A DNA stretch of 64,000 nt from Puccinellia tenuiflora (GCA_012064385.1 QRDG01001973.1:993121-1057120), one strand, 5' to 3'; shown: positions 19,719 through 32,073, counted from the stretch's first letter. Program-made: numbers and translations. The notes: generated by a model not told the origin, from the sequence alone.

Positions 19719-20860
19719 AAGAAAAACACATGTTACAAAGACGGAGCTCACCAGAAAGAATCAATGCTTAAACTGCATGTTCTTCTCATTTCCAGCAATG
19801 TAATTGGATCATGTACTCCATACCCATGTTCAGAGGAGAAAGAGTCTTCTGCGCAAAGAAAAGAGAACAACTAAATATAGGTACAAAATGATGAGATGAT
19901 TTGCAAGCAAATGAGAGAGGCATCGAGGGATAGGTGAGAATATGTGTATCAGCAGGCGTTGACAGCGAGGTGGCATGTATATGCCGCCCCCATCCCCGCC
20001 ACCTGCTGGGCCGCAAAATCCGAGCAACCATAAGAGGCGAGGCGGACAACGTCGATCCCATGCTCTCTCGACCCGCCTCTATCACCGCTTCCTCGCCACG
20101 AACTATAGGGAACCAGAGCTCAGATGTGGGGATTAAAGAAGTCGAGCTCACCTGGCCGCCGCGCTTGACGAAGATGGTCCAGGGGTGGATGTGCAGGAGC
20201 TCAGACAGCCGCCATGGCAGCCCTCCTTCTGTCGCCACACCAAAGAGGGGCGGCGCTAGAGGAGGCAAAGTTCGGCTGGCTGCTGCGCACTACGAAGAGA
20301 TGGCGGGGATGGATGCTCCTTGACGCCAAGGACGGCGGCGTTGGCACGCTCGGGTCAGCGAGGTGGAGGGAGAACGCGTGAATGGGAAGGGATCGGAGCG
20401 GGTGGCGGCTAGGATTTTACTGCGGAGCATTTTATCCGACGCGGTGAGATCACCTTGCCCCCAAATACGGCTCAATCAAACGACACTTACGCCGTGTAAC
20501 GGGCCCCGCGATTTCCTGGTCCCTTTAGTAGTCAGAGACTGCGTGTCCAGGCGGGTATAAAGGCGCCGACCAATTAGGGATCACTAGCTTCGTCCCTGTC
20601 GCGCTCAAGACCAAGCACATGGAAACAACCCACCCCATACTCTGACATGTGGTACCGAGAGAAGAAGGGCCCGCGAGCAGCCAAACGGAGTGTGCCTAGC
20701 GTGGTAAAACGGGACTGGGCCAACCAGAACAGACTGCGCAGATCGTGTTGGACTTCCAATCCAAGGGCCGGGACAACACATGGCCTGAGAAGCGGGCGGG
20801 GCTGGCTCGGGCAAGGATGTAATCTTTAGATAGTTGGACCCCAAAATAGTTGTCCTTTTT

Positions 20861-22470
20861 TTTCGCGAAAGCGCAAAAGCTTTGCGTTTCGATGCATTGA
20901 TGGAAAAGAGAATATTTACATGCTCAAGAAAGAGCATACACCCCATACAACTCCACGCAGCAGAGTAAAACGGCTACATCTCGCAAGGAGCAATAGCACG
21001 CACTCCACACTCGGCTAGCCCGAGGACACCACCGACAACAAAGCTACAGAACAAGAGAGCACGTCCTTAATCGATCAACATCACCGCATCTCGACCGACA
21101 CCAGACACCTTTGAAGATAGACAGCTCCCGCTGAACTTTCCTTGTTAACGCACCATCCACCCTTGATGCCTAAGAGGTGGCAAGTAGATGGTGGGACTCT
21201 GGCGGTCCCGAGAGAGGCACCTGCTTGTACTTGTCGGCGGCGACGTGCATTGCGCCTCTGAAAGAACAACCTTGGATAGCGGGAGCACCGGAGGAAAGAA
21301 GCAAGGACCCATGCCGTGTCTCCAAGCGTGATGCTCCCAACGGAGGACCGACGCTGAGGACGTCGACATCACGCCGATTCATCGAATCTAGGCTTTCGCC
21401 CGGAGACTTCAACCAACCGGGGAGAGGGCGGGGGAGGTGTCAACTTGGCGACGCCTCCAAGAAGGGGAATGGCGCCCACGGGCGCCATCGCCGCCGGCCC
21501 GAAGACGGGCACGACTTTCGTCGGTGCACCACCTTCCATCCTACCCTCGGATTGGATTAGCCGTCCTTTTCTCACACGCCGCCGCAGCCGCAACACCCTG
21601 CCATTGTAGCCAATCATCGCGGCGGCGGAGAAGGCGCAACCATCCATCGCGCCGCAGCCTCCAACCATCCGCACGCGTCAGCCGAAGCCGCCACGACGGA
21701 CATGCACCCATGGCGCGCTGCGCCTTTCTTCCACCTTCCTCGCACAGAAAGAGCAAGCGGCTCCAGCACACCCACTAGGTCGTGGTGCCGCAGCTTCAAG
21801 TGAGAGAGGACGAGCACCGCACCTTGCCACCCATGGTGGCATGGCAGCCCCGCCGCAGATCGCCTCGAAAGTCCTCCGCAGCCATCGAGGAGCGAGGACG
21901 ATGATGCCGCTGTGGGGTCGGGAGGCGGTTGCGTGAGAGGAGTGGGGCATGGCGACTCGGAGGCGGGATCGGAGACGCGACCGGTCGAGCTGACGCCCCG
22001 ACCACCGCAAGCCACCCATCCGCGCCGGAGCCGGCGGCAGCACGCGCGTCGCCGAGGCCCGCTAGGCCCAGATCGGCCCAGATCGGGATCCTGGCGCCAC
22101 CACCGCGCTGCACGTCGGGCCACCTTCCTTCCTTCACCGCCTCACCGTAGACCACCCAACGCTCGTCCATCTCCTAGGCGCTGTCGCCGGCGGCCTCCCG
22201 GAGCTGGACTCCACCGCCGTCGGAGCCGAAGCTGCGCATCTTGCCGCCGCGAGGAAGGAGGAAGAGCGCCCTGCCGCCACCTTCAATGGGGCGCGCGACG
22301 GCCTTTTGCCTGCGGCCCCTCCGGTGGCGGCGGCGCGGGGGGAGGAGGGACGAGAGGCCGGCGGCCGGCGGCTAGGGTTTGCCCCCGTGTTGCCAGAGGA
22401 AGACGACACGGGGTCCGTCAATTAACAGAAAATTGTGATGACATTATTATCCTTTTGAGTGGTCATGGTC
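20861..22470 (-). mobile_element. 1.6-kb GC-rich retroelement with poly(A) end and 15-bp target duplication
   Basis: The same 15 bases, ATAGTTGTCCTTTTT, occur at 20846-20860 and 22471-22485 and bound the block. On the minus strand the left end is a poly(A) tail (read as T-run then TCGCGAAAGCGC on plus), as left by LINE-driven target-primed reverse transcription. The tail-proximal sequence (GCAAAAGCTTTGCGTTTCG) resembles 3' ends of grass LINE-mobilised elements. The body is GC-rich with overlapping long frames on both strands, none with recognisable domains, so no protein is called. It is probably a non-autonomous LINE derivative or a long SINE-like composite. Confidence 0.75.
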
Positions 22471-22686
22471 ATAGTTGTCCTTTTTGTCTGGCACATCATA
22501 AGTAACATGTTATTTGTGGCGTGCAGTATTTTTAGCTAAATGTGGATGCGGTAACATTTGGACGCATCATTAGTTCATTGTTACTAAGCATTTGAAGCGC
22601 TAGTGCAGTGGAGAAAACAGAGGATGCGTTGCGTGCGCCGATGCAGTGAAGAAGAAGAACACGTCAACGTCATATCTCCTGTACTA

Positions 22687-22842
22687 CTCCCTCCGTTCCT
22701 AAATATAAGATGTTTTAGTAGTTCTCTTTTAATCCGTATCTATGTTTTAGTATAAGATTAAAATAAATTTTTCACTAAAACATGTCTAAATACAGATAAA
22801 AAGAGAAATGCTATAAAACATCTTATTTAGGAACGGAGGGAG
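22687..22842. mobile_element. Stowaway MITE (Tc1/mariner-type)
   Basis: Terminal inverted repeats CTCCCTCCGTTCC (22687) and GGAACGGAGGGAG (ending 22842) enclose about 156 bp of AT-rich sequence, and TA precedes the left end. This is the usual grass Stowaway structure. It lies about 190 bp upstream of the TATA box of caleosin copy 1. Confidence 0.92.
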
Positions 22843-23031
22843 GATATCCGAGTCTCACTCCACACCTTGCGTGAAGAATGCATGTGGGACCGATGCCGAC
22901 AACAGCCCGCGCGGTTGATTGCACGTCGTGTACTGCGGCGGTGCCACCTGTGTGTATGTGTGGCGTTTTTTTTCTTTCTGGAACAAGCGTGTGTGTAGTA
23001 GCTTCCAAATCAAAGAACAGAAAAGTAATAC

Positions 23032-23038
23032 TATATAA
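23032..23038 (+). promoter_or_regulatory. TATA box of caleosin copy 1
   Basis: TATATAA lies about 170 bp upstream of the first ATG (23208), with an ACGT-containing G-box-like site (CACGTC) near 22921. Promoter use is inferred from position. Confidence 0.55.
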
Positions 23039-23207
23039 CCCACGAATGCCCAGATATGCCCACGATCGCAACTTGCATTCTTCTTCTTCCTCCTCCTCCT
23101 CTTCCCCACTCTACTGCCGTCACGTACCTCGCCAACGTATCGACATTCCTCTCTCCAAACTTTCCCCGGCCGGCCTCTCTATCGATCGCGTGCAGGAAGA
23201 ATCATCC

Positions 23208-25106
23208 ATGGCCTCCAAGTCGGTGGACGCTGCAGGTAGGCAAGGCAACTAGTATTCGTATATCTGTAACTGCTGGTAATCGGCAGAGTGGCCGGCCGGC
23301 GTCCGCCGCTCGTACATGGTCGGCTCTGTTTCACGCTCTGTACTTCGGCGGCGCGCGAGCCTAGCCTCTCAGTCGTGCTCATACTCATCACGACGGTGCT
23401 TCTCTTTCTCTGGAACATAGGGAAGCAGCACAAGGGGGAAGAGGAGGAGCCGGCGTCCATGGCGGACGTGTACAGGGGCGAGCTGACGCCGCTGCAGCAG
23501 CACGCCGCCTTCTTCGACCGGAACAAGGACGGCATCATCTACCCCTCAGAGACATACGAAGGTGACTCACCCACACGCACACCAACAAGTTGGATCATCG
23601 TATTCCCTTCCCGGCGTGCGTTGGCCTGATGATCATCGTTGCTTCCTAATCCTCGATTCGCAGGGTTACGCGCGATCGGCTGCGGCGTCGCGGTGTCTGC
23701 CCTCGGCGCCGTCTTCATCAACACCTCCGTCGGGCCCAGCACCGTTCCGGTATGCACGATCGAAACTATAGATACTTGTACGATCTTCATTTCCGAGACT
23801 TCATGTGGGACAGACAGAGTCGGCATGGAGTACTCTGTTCTGGACAACAACAGAGGATGAGCTAATTATAAGTGCTGGACCACGTACTAGATGTGCCACT
23901 CATTCACGCATTGCTTGGTTCCTTAGTTAGATTCATAAGATTGCAGACAATAGATGTTCTTTCTTGGATTGCATCGGTGCCACATTTAATAGGAAAATTT
24001 CCCATCCACCCCAACCTCTTGGTGAGAATCATATGTTTACCGTACGTGCGCATAATCAAGCATCTTTCAGTCCTCAGCAGTTCCTCCTTCGAAATATACA
24101 AATATATTCCTAGGTCTTCAGCTCGAGTGACGAAATATGTGTTTTATGCTATAAATGTATATGGTGTATTCTCTCTGGCAGTGCATACTACTCTTATTTT
24201 GTTGGTCAAATCAAGAACAGGGACATGTATATTTGGAAGAAGGGCATGTATATTCAAGATGAAATCTAAACCCTGTATTTTTTTCTATTCTGCGTTTTGA
24301 GGACCCTTCAACAAAGAAATAAACTAAAAGAGCGATTGAGGCTAATATCTTGCCAATACCTTTATGTCTTACAGCATGACACTGAAAAAGTGACTTGACA
24401 TGAGGTTTAATTGTTAATGCGGGTGTAAAGAGGTGATGACCAACTAAAGGTTTCTATTATTATTAATTCTCATTTTATTGATGCAGGAGAACGTGAAGGC
24501 TTCGGCTTTCAAGATGCCCATCTACGTAAAGAATATCCAGAAGGGCAAGCATGGGAGTGATACAGACGCATATGATGCCCACGGAAGGTATACTACTACC
24601 CATATTATTTTTGGTTGAGAAGGAAAACAATATTGATACACCTATAAAACGTTGGCTATCTTACCTAGTCTCCTGGACGCGGACAATTTTTGTTGCATAC
24701 TTGCTAACTCTACAATTTGTCAAAATTGCAGGTTTGTTCCGGAAAAGTTTGAGGAGATATTCAAAAAGCATGCGCACACAAGGCCTGATGCCCTAACGGG
24801 GAAAGAGCTACAGGAGCTGCTTCAAGCAAATAGGGAGAAAAACGATCTCAAAGGACGGTAAGGTTTACTCTATCTGGAATTTGAATCATGTAAAAATGTA
24901 TGTGGCGCTCTTTGGATCTCAATTTCTTTGAAAAAAACATGCATGATAGGACGGGAGCCTTCGCGGAGTGGAAAATTCTCTACTCCTTATGCAAAGACAA
25001 GGATGGGTTCCTTCACAAGGAGACTGTGAGGGCAGTCTATGACGGCAGCCTTTTCCTGAAGCTGGAGAAAGAGAGGAATGAAGCTAAGATATCTGGCAAG
25101 AAGTAA
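23208..25106 (+). CDS. Caleosin/peroxygenase copy 1, 212 aa, six exons
   Basis: Caleosins are Ca2+-binding haem proteins of oil bodies or ER that use lipid hydroperoxides to oxygenate fatty acids. Exons with GT-AG borders are 23208-23235, 23421-23561, 23664-23749, 24487-24587, 24732-24857 and 24950-25106, and phases fit throughout (639 nt with stop). The protein has a short polar N-terminus, His37 before the EF-hand (DRNKDGIIYPSE, residues 42-53), a weakly hydrophobic segment (about 58-85) with a reduced proline knot, and His107 in GKHGSD. His37 and His107 match the two haem-ligand histidines of the family. A conserved C-terminal region follows (EWKILYSLCKDKDGFLHKE, then YDGSLF). Gln103 replaces a His usual in the nearby NIHK motif. 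Its exon layout matches copy 2, showing tandem duplication. Confidence 0.93.
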
Positions 25107-27880
25107 TAACGAAAACTCATCTAAAAGCCATCTATTCCTGGTTGCGTCCAAAAAGCTTGTAAATTATAACGTCCTTGTGAGTTAATTTGGTTCCCGAAAT
25201 TAGTGTTGCAGTTTGATTTCGTGTGTCTTTGTTTGTAATGTTTCATGGGATGAGATTGATAGCAAATATATATAGTCATTCTTTTGCATTTGGGCAATTT
25301 TATTTTCACATTTTGTTGTTACGCTTGGTTATCCGCAAACAGCTGATCTGCTTATTCCTCGAGATACTATACATTACTCGTCTCCACCAGCTAACTGTGA
25401 ACCTGATGTTTGCCATGCATGTGTTTTATTTTTGTACTTGAGTACCAAACCCGGCCTTGGGTCGAAAAGGAAAAAAAAAACTTTATTTTCGCTCGCACGG
25501 GAGAAACTTTGGTGTACGCTACGGACGCGTGCATCAGACACGCGCATGCATGGGAAACTAAACTTGCACGGCTCGAGACCAGCCGCGTGACGGTCTGAAG
25601 GAAGCGTAGGTGGAAGACGACGACGACGTCGCCGCTCATCCCGACATGCCGCTTATCTTGGCTTTCGATCGCGTGTCGCGTTTCGCCCAGCCTGAACAAT
25701 GCTTTTTATCAGTCGAGATTGCGTGGTCCTATCTCAGCAATTCAGCATCGCGAGGAGGTAGGTGAACGACTTTCTTTTCTACATACGCTCGAAACAAAAA
25801 GCTGACTTTATATTGTGAATTTGTGATATTGTCCAATCCTCTTTCAGACCCATGCCAAAAAAAAGGGAATAAATCTAGACTCCGGTGCACCATTTTCTAA
25901 ATCTTAGTGAAACAGGTGCGCTGCTAAGAGCACGAAAAAAAAGAGCCATTGTAATTTGTAAAACCACCCCCAATTTGTAAAAAGAGAAAACTTAGCAATG
26001 TTGGCAAAAAAAAAAAAAAACTGCTCTCCAAGAGCATTTTTATAAGTGGCTTCCCCACAAATTTTTACCAAGCTTGCTATAATTCCACCCAAACTTGATA
26101 TATTTGGCAATCCAAAGCCAGTTGGCAGAATCATGAAAACCCACCGCAGGGTAGACAACGACCGTGCGGTGATGATTCACCTACGCAACGACCAGCGCCG
26201 CCATTCGGCTCCCCGCCGCTACGCAGATCTTCCCCGTCACCGCGCATATACTCCCCCACTTTCCGCAACCATCCCCGCCGTTCGGCCCTCGGCCGCCACG
26301 GAGACCTTCCACGCCACCTAGCATTTCCTTCCCCACTCGCCGCAGTCATCCCCGCCGCCCCACCCCTCCTCTCCCACAGCACGGGTCCCGCCCTACCCGC
26401 GAGCACCGCCGGTTGATTTCTACGGAGGGAGTCCCGACACCGCGTCGTCCTCGATTGGAGGCCATGCCAGCTCGGTTAAGGTTGTTGTCGCCGCTCGCCG
26501 CCCTCGTCAATTGAATGCGGTGGTGGCTCCCCCCCCCCCCCCCCCCCCCCCCTCCTCCCCACTCGTAGTGTTGCCCGGTGCGCTCACATGTCCCGACGAG
26601 CTGTCTCCGTCGAGATTCCGCCCCGCCATCCATAGTTTCCGCCCCGTACGCGAGTTGTTCGACAAAACACTCGCAAGGTTAAATTCTCTTTTTCATATGA
26701 AGTCCGGTTTTTACGTACGACCACACAAATTATTCAAAAAAACCACGTGCATCTAAATGTTTTCGTCGAAAATCAAGATAGGACGGCCGTCTTACCTTGC
26801 CCTAGTGTTAGGGAGCTCCGCCCCTGCCACCACGTATCGCAAGATCGTGCACCTGTTGTGTAATTACCTGTCGTTGTAAACTCCCAAAAAGATCACACAT
26901 GGACACGAGGGGCCACGAGGCTGGAAGAGGATACGCGGCCGTATGTTCACAAAGGTAGTATGCCTCGCCAACGTCAGGCAAAGACGCACCCGGCCGTGCG
27001 TGCGTACTGCGTTTTGAGCTGTGATACATCTTCATGGACACCTACGTATCCGTGCTGCTGTCGGCAAGATTCCAAACCCAAACGCGGCGTCAAAGAAAAG
27101 GAGGCGACAGACCAACAGGATATATAGATAGGTTCGCGAAATCAATGAGAAGCTGATTCCAAGTCTTCTCGAAGATACTGACCTGCAACGCGTATAAGCT
27201 TTTTTCTTTTTCAGTTTAGAATATGTGGTCCAGTCTCAGCAAAGTGAGCATCACGAGGGCCTGAACGACTTTCCCCCAAAAAGAAAACGAACATAATAAA
27301 AATAAGGCGTGAACGACTTATTATGGCTCGGAAAAGAAAAGGCTCTCTTTTGTCCGGAAAGTGCATATGGAGCTTGACCTCCACATATCCCTTTATTTTA
27401 TAAAATTCGGAAATAAATCATGGACGTAGACGATGATAGTGGATTCTACTAACGAACAGAATCTCAGCTCAAAATAATTCATATTCCGAGCTGCACAAAA
27501 AATAACAAAATCTGGAACATTTTGAAGAGTTCAAATTTTGCACTATTCACTACTTTCGGATTTCGATTTTTCATTTTTGCCACGGACCAAAATACAACAT
27601 ATTTCTATTCAAAATTTTACTCGTTGGTAGAAGACAACATTGTCTACACCCAGAATTGTTTTTCATATTTTGTTTGAAATGCTAAAATACGATTTAATTT
27701 TTTTAAAATAAAGGGCTCCATTCGAGCCTCAAAGTTTGGATTCTGAGTAAACAGTCGCAGAACTTCGGAACCCCCGAGCTGCTATTCCATCGTTTTGCTT
27801 GTATGTTAGTACATCTAAAATTTCTGTAACCTTTCATTTATGTTTTCGAAAATGCCCACACTCATCCGCATAGAAATATC
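25107..27880. other. Intergenic between caleosin copy 1 and the 311-bp array
   Basis: It starts with the 3'UTR of copy 1. A C-run of about 24 bases lies at 26529-26552 within a GC-rich stretch (26130-26650) without supported genes. Part of 25715-25775 resembles 27217-27272 (TGGTCC..TCTCAGCA..GCATC.CGAGG..GAACGACTTTC), a weak internal duplication probably from the same events that multiplied the caleosin locus. The rest is AT-rich with no supported feature. Confidence 0.5.
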
Positions 27881-30870
27881 GAAGTTGCTAAAAATTGGGT
27901 TCCTTCGATAATCCTTCTAGACTTGGCCTTTAATCTCAGAATGACCATGTCATAACTTAGATGCCTCCAAAGAGTGCACTCTGTTCATCTTGATCGAGGT
28001 ACTTTCGAGAAATCCATACTAGTCGATTGATGGAGATAAGGATGATTTTGAATCAAACAAAAGTTTTGGAATGAAAAGTAATCTTTCTTAAGAATTCAGG
28101 GACGTAATGTGGTTTTTTTTTTCTATTCGCGTGAAGATTTTTTTATTGAATTGGGGAAAAAGCTTTGCCCCAAATCTATTAATCTATTGAAGTTGCTAAA
28201 AAATAATGGGATCATTCGACAATCCTTCTAGAGTTGGCCTTTAAATCTTGGAACGACCATGTCATAACTTAGGTGCCTCCAAGAGTGCACTCTGTTCATC
28301 TTGATCGAGGTACTTTAATTAAATCCATACTAGTCGATCGATGGAGATAAGGATGATTTTGAATCAAACAAAACTTTTGGAATGAAAAGTAATCTTTCTT
28401 AAGAATTCAGGGACGTAATGTGGTTTTTTTTTTCTATTCGCGTGAAGATTTTTTTATTGAATTGGGGAAAAAGCTTTGCCCCAAATCTATTAATCTATTG
28501 AAGTTGCTAAAAAATAATGGGATCATTCGACAATCCTTCTAGAGTTGGCCTTTAAATCTTGGAACGACCATGTCATAACTTAGGTGCCTCCAAGAGTGCA
28601 CTCTGTTCATCTTGATCGAGGTACTTTAATTAAATCCATACTAGTCGATCGATGGAGATAAGGATGATTTTGAATCAAACAAAACTTTTGGAATGAAAAG
28701 TAATCTTTCTTAAGAATTCAGGGACGTAATGTGTTTTTTTTTTCTATTCGCATGAAGATTATTTTATTGAATTGGGGAAAAAGCTTTGCCCCAAATCTAT
28801 TAATCTATTGAAGTTGCTAAAAAATAATGGGATCATTCGACAATCCTTCTAGACTTGGCCTTTAAATCTTGGAACGACCATGTCATAACTTAGGTGCCTC
28901 CAAGAGTGCACTCTGTTCATCTTGATCGAGGTACTTTAATTAAATCCATACTAGTCGATCGATGGAGATAAGGATGATTTTGAACCAAACAAAAGTTTTG
29001 GAATGAAAAGTAATCTTTCTTAAGAATTCAGGGATAGGGACGTAATGTGTTTTTTTTTTCTATTTGCATTAAGATTTTTATTGAATCGGGGAGAAAGCTT
29101 TGCCCCAAATCTATTAATCTATTGAAGTTGCTAAAAATAATGGGATCCTTCGACAATCCGTCTAGACTTGGCCTTTAAATCTTGGAACGGCCATGCATAA
29201 CTTAGGTGCCTCCAAGAGTGCACTATGTTCATCTTGATCGAGGTACTTTAATTAAATCCATACTAGTCGATCGATGGAGATAAGGATGATTTTTAACCAA
29301 ACAAAAGTTTTGGAATGAAAAGTATTTTTTCTTAAGAATTCAGGGACGTAATGTGTTTTTCAATTCGCATTAAGATTTTTTATTGAATCGGGGAAAAAGC
29401 TTTGCCCCAAATCTATTAATTTTTAAGGAGTCTTTCTGAAAATTTAAGAAGCGTATAAGATGCAAGGTCTACTCTCCCGACGTTATTTCACTCAATCTCT
29501 TCGCACCCGCAATGATCCAAAGCTTGGCCTCGCTCTTAATTTTGTCAAAGACTACAAGAGGCGGAGCATGCTTGTTGCGGAAGACACGTGCATTCCTTTC
29601 ACTCCAATTCTCCCAAGTAATGAGAAATGTGACGGAGGCGGTTACTTTTCAATTTGGCCTTTCAATCTTGGAACGACCATGTCATAACTTAGGTGCCTCC
29701 AAGAGTGCACTATGTTCATCTTGATCGAGGTACTTTCAAGAAATCCATACTAGTCGATCGATGGAGATAAGGATGATTTTGAACCAAACAAAAGTTTTGG
29801 AATGAAAAGTAATCTATCTTAAGAATTCAGGGATAGGGACGTAATGTGTTTTTTTTTTCTATTTGCATTAAGATTTTTTATTGAATCGGGGAGAAAGCTT
29901 TGCCCCAAATCTATTAATCTATTGAAGTTGCTAAAAAATAATGGGATCCTTCGACAATCCTTCTAGACTTGGCATTTACTTGGAACGGCCATGTCATAAC
30001 TTAGGTGCCTCCAAGAGTGCACTATGTTCATCTTGATCGAGGTACTTTCGAGAAATCCATACTAGTCGATCGATGGAGATAAGGATGATTTTGAACCAAA
30101 CAAAAGTTTTGGAATGAAAAGTAATCTATCTTAAGAATTCAGGGATAGGGACGTAATGTGTTTTTTTTTCTATTCGCATTAAGATGTTTTATTGAATCGG
30201 GGAGAAATTTTTGCCCCAAATCTATTAATCTATTGAAGTTGCTAAAAAATAATGGGATCCTTCGACAGTCCTTCTAGACTTGGCCTTTACTTGGAACGGC
30301 CATGTCATAACTTAGGTGCCTCCAAGAGTGCACTATGTTCATCTTGATCGAGGTACTTTCGAGAAATCCATACTAGTCGATCGACGGAGATAAGGATGAT
30401 TTTGAATGAAACAAAAGTTTTGGAATGAAAAGTAATCTATCTTAAGAATTCAGGGATAGGGACGTAATGTGTTTTTTTTCTATTTGCATTAAGATTTTTT
30501 ATTGAATCGGGGAGAAAGCTTTGCCCCAAATCTATTAATCTATTGAAGTTGCTAAAAAATAATGGGATCCTACGACAATCCTTCTAGACTTGGCCTTTAC
30601 TTGGAACGGCCATGTCATAACTTAGGTGCCTCCAAGAGTGCACTATGTTCATCTTGATCGAGGTACTTTAATTAAATCCATACTAGTCGATCGATGGAGA
30701 TAAGGATGATTTTGAACCAAACAAAAGTTTTGGAATGAAAAGTAATCTTTCTTAAGAATTCAGGGACGTAATGTGATTTTTTTTCTATTCCCATTAAGAT
30801 GTTTTATTGAATCGGGAAAAAAGCTTTGCCCCAAATCTATTAATTTTTTAGGTGTCTTACTGAAAATTTA
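27880..30870. repeat. Tandem array of about nine 311-bp units, LINE-derived
   Basis: The landmark CTAGTCGATCGATGGAGATAA recurs near 28019, 28331, 28641, 28951, 29268, 29752, 30064, 30372 and 30686. The period is about 311 bp, except for one 484-bp step that contains LINE coding sequence (29430-29655). Units share GGGGAAAAAGCTTTGCCCC and a variable T-run after GACGTAATGTG. On the minus strand each unit reads like the 3'UTR of the neighbouring LINE, including CAATAAAAAA. No gene is contained. Confidence 0.93.
29430..29655 (-). mobile_element. LINE ORF2 C-terminal fragment inside the array
   Basis: On the minus strand it reads TWENWSERNARVFRNK, then IKSEAKLWIIAGAK, and a stop near 29482. This is the sequence that follows the zinc-binding region in plant LINE reverse transcriptases. 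It is followed by the array-type 3'UTR, which shows where the array units come from. Confidence 0.7.
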
Positions 30871-31250
30871 AGAAGCATATAAGATGCAAGGTCTACTCTC
30901 CCGACATTATTTCACTCAATCTTTTCACACCCGCGATGACCCAAAGCTTGGCCTCGCTATTAATTTTGTCAAAGAGTAAAAGAGGCGGAGCATGCTTGTT
31001 GCGGAAGACACGTGCATTCCTTTCATTCCAAATCTCTCAGGTGGTGAGCAATGTGAGGGAGGCGATTGCTTTTCAATTTGGGTTTTGATCTTGGGAGGAC
31101 CCCTAATTTCCCACACCATTTTCTTCGTGTCGGTGTGGGTGGCACCTAGGAATTGAGCTTTGTAAGCCGATGCCGCTGAGTATTGACCAATATCCATTGG
31201 TTTTGAGCCACCGAGTCAAGGGGAGTCCTAAAAAGGCGTCTTCTTACCAT
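30842..31250 (-). mobile_element. Second LINE 3' fragment with zinc-binding region of RT
   Basis: From 31197 downward it reads GQYSAASAYKAQF, then MVWEIRGPPKIKTQ, the start of the zf-RVT region after the reverse transcriptase. The frame then shifts and jumps to RNARVF and the C-terminal end seen at 29430-29655 (stop near 30893). About 100 residues between the two are missing, so this is an internally deleted and frameshifted copy, not a gene. Confidence 0.7.
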
Positions 31251-32060
31251 TTCCCACCACAATGTCGGTGGTGGCGTAGAAAAGATACATATCCTCCTTT
31301 GTAATAATAAAGTTTAAAGATAGATGAATAGATGGACTGTAGTATGACAATGAATTGGAGATATAGGTCCGTATCTATGGGGGATAAACTGATCCACGCG
31401 TCATTATAAACTCGAAACGTAGAGACACGCAGATCATTGTACAAACAAACATGGGGTACTGGTTTGGGAATTGACCTGCAAACCAGGCATGCAGTGGAGA
31501 CACTTGACAGGCGGCGGGTCGATGGCTCCACCCCGCCTTTTCGGTCCACCACGGTTGGTCTCGGCCTCTTGGGGCCGGGAAAAGTATGGTGGATGGGCCG
31601 CAGAACGAGGGTGACAGCCAGTCGGCGACCTGACGGACGGACGGAGCCGTGGGATCCGGCGATGCGCGCGCGCGTGCGGCAGAAGCCACCAGGCCGAATT
31701 CCCCAGAAGCAGCCACCGACGCACGCCTACGCCAAGCATCCGCCGCAAACGAAATCGGATGCTGCTGCGACGCCGTAAAAGAAGAAGAAGGATCGATAGC
31801 TAGCTGGCTAGTCGCATCTCCTTTCTAGCTATCCTCCATGACGAAAGACAGGCCGGTATCGCCGCTACGGCTACTGCTTGTACGCTTGCTACGTCCTCGA
31901 GTGTGATTCGGAGCAAAGGCGACGGCGGCGGGACCGCCGGAATCGTGTCGCCAAGAGAAGGGCACGCATGGGCGCACGCTCACCCGGCAGTGCTGCTAGC
32001 TGCGCGTAGCTTGCCGCCAACGTCAGGCACATATAACTCCGTCAGCCATGCGCACGGATC
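31251..32060. other. Promoter side of caleosin copy 2, no other gene
   Basis: 31430-31780 is moderately GC-rich with overlapping frames on both strands but no recognisable domain. The remainder is the upstream region of copy 2. CCAACGTCAGGCA at about 32019 also occurs at about 26970, between copies 1 and 2. Confidence 0.4.
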
Positions 32061-32067
32061 GACTGAA

Positions 32068-32073
32068 TATATA
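32068..32073 (+). promoter_or_regulatory. TATA box of caleosin copy 2
   Basis: TATATA in GAATATATACCCCACG lies about 150 bp upstream of the ATG at 32219, a spacing like that of copy 1. Confidence 0.5.

Larger units (their letters stand above)
18688..20268 (-). other. Candidate spliced minus-strand gene, unrecognised
   Basis: Several short open blocks with GT-AG borders suggest a minus-strand transcript. Block A ends at a donor near 20152 (LSELLHIHPWTIFVKRGGQ). Block B is about 19849-19752 (acceptor GCGCAG; EHGYGVHDPITLLEMRR; donor CTG|GTGAGC). Block C is about 19435-19339 (open in two frames; donor GAG|GTGAGC). Block D is about 19158-19086 (LLCPQVASTIPLEVILSS). Block E is about 19007-18957 (VLPLQYQPPELNNP). 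Block F is 18752-18688 (GTRDLLCSLIESSFVHIDE, then stop). Blocks D-E-F join in one frame, and B-C join in another that stops one base before the donor of C. A single full frame is therefore not established: it may be a broken gene or a non-coding RNA. No family was recognised. Confidence 0.35.

Noticed and set aside
20605..22505. Many long frames on both strands of the 1.6-kb retroelement
   Set aside because: GC-rich low-complexity products; none has an RT, endonuclease or other domain.
26346..26756. Frames through the C-run near 26.5 kb
   Set aside because: Poly-Gly or poly-Pro from the homopolymer; no coding evidence.
29460..29724. Plus-strand frames inside the 311-bp array
   Set aside because: Antisense to LINE coding sequence, which reads correctly on the minus strand.
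31375..31778. Overlapping frames upstream of caleosin copy 2
   Set aside because: Two strands open at once in GC-rich DNA; no domain and no splice context.
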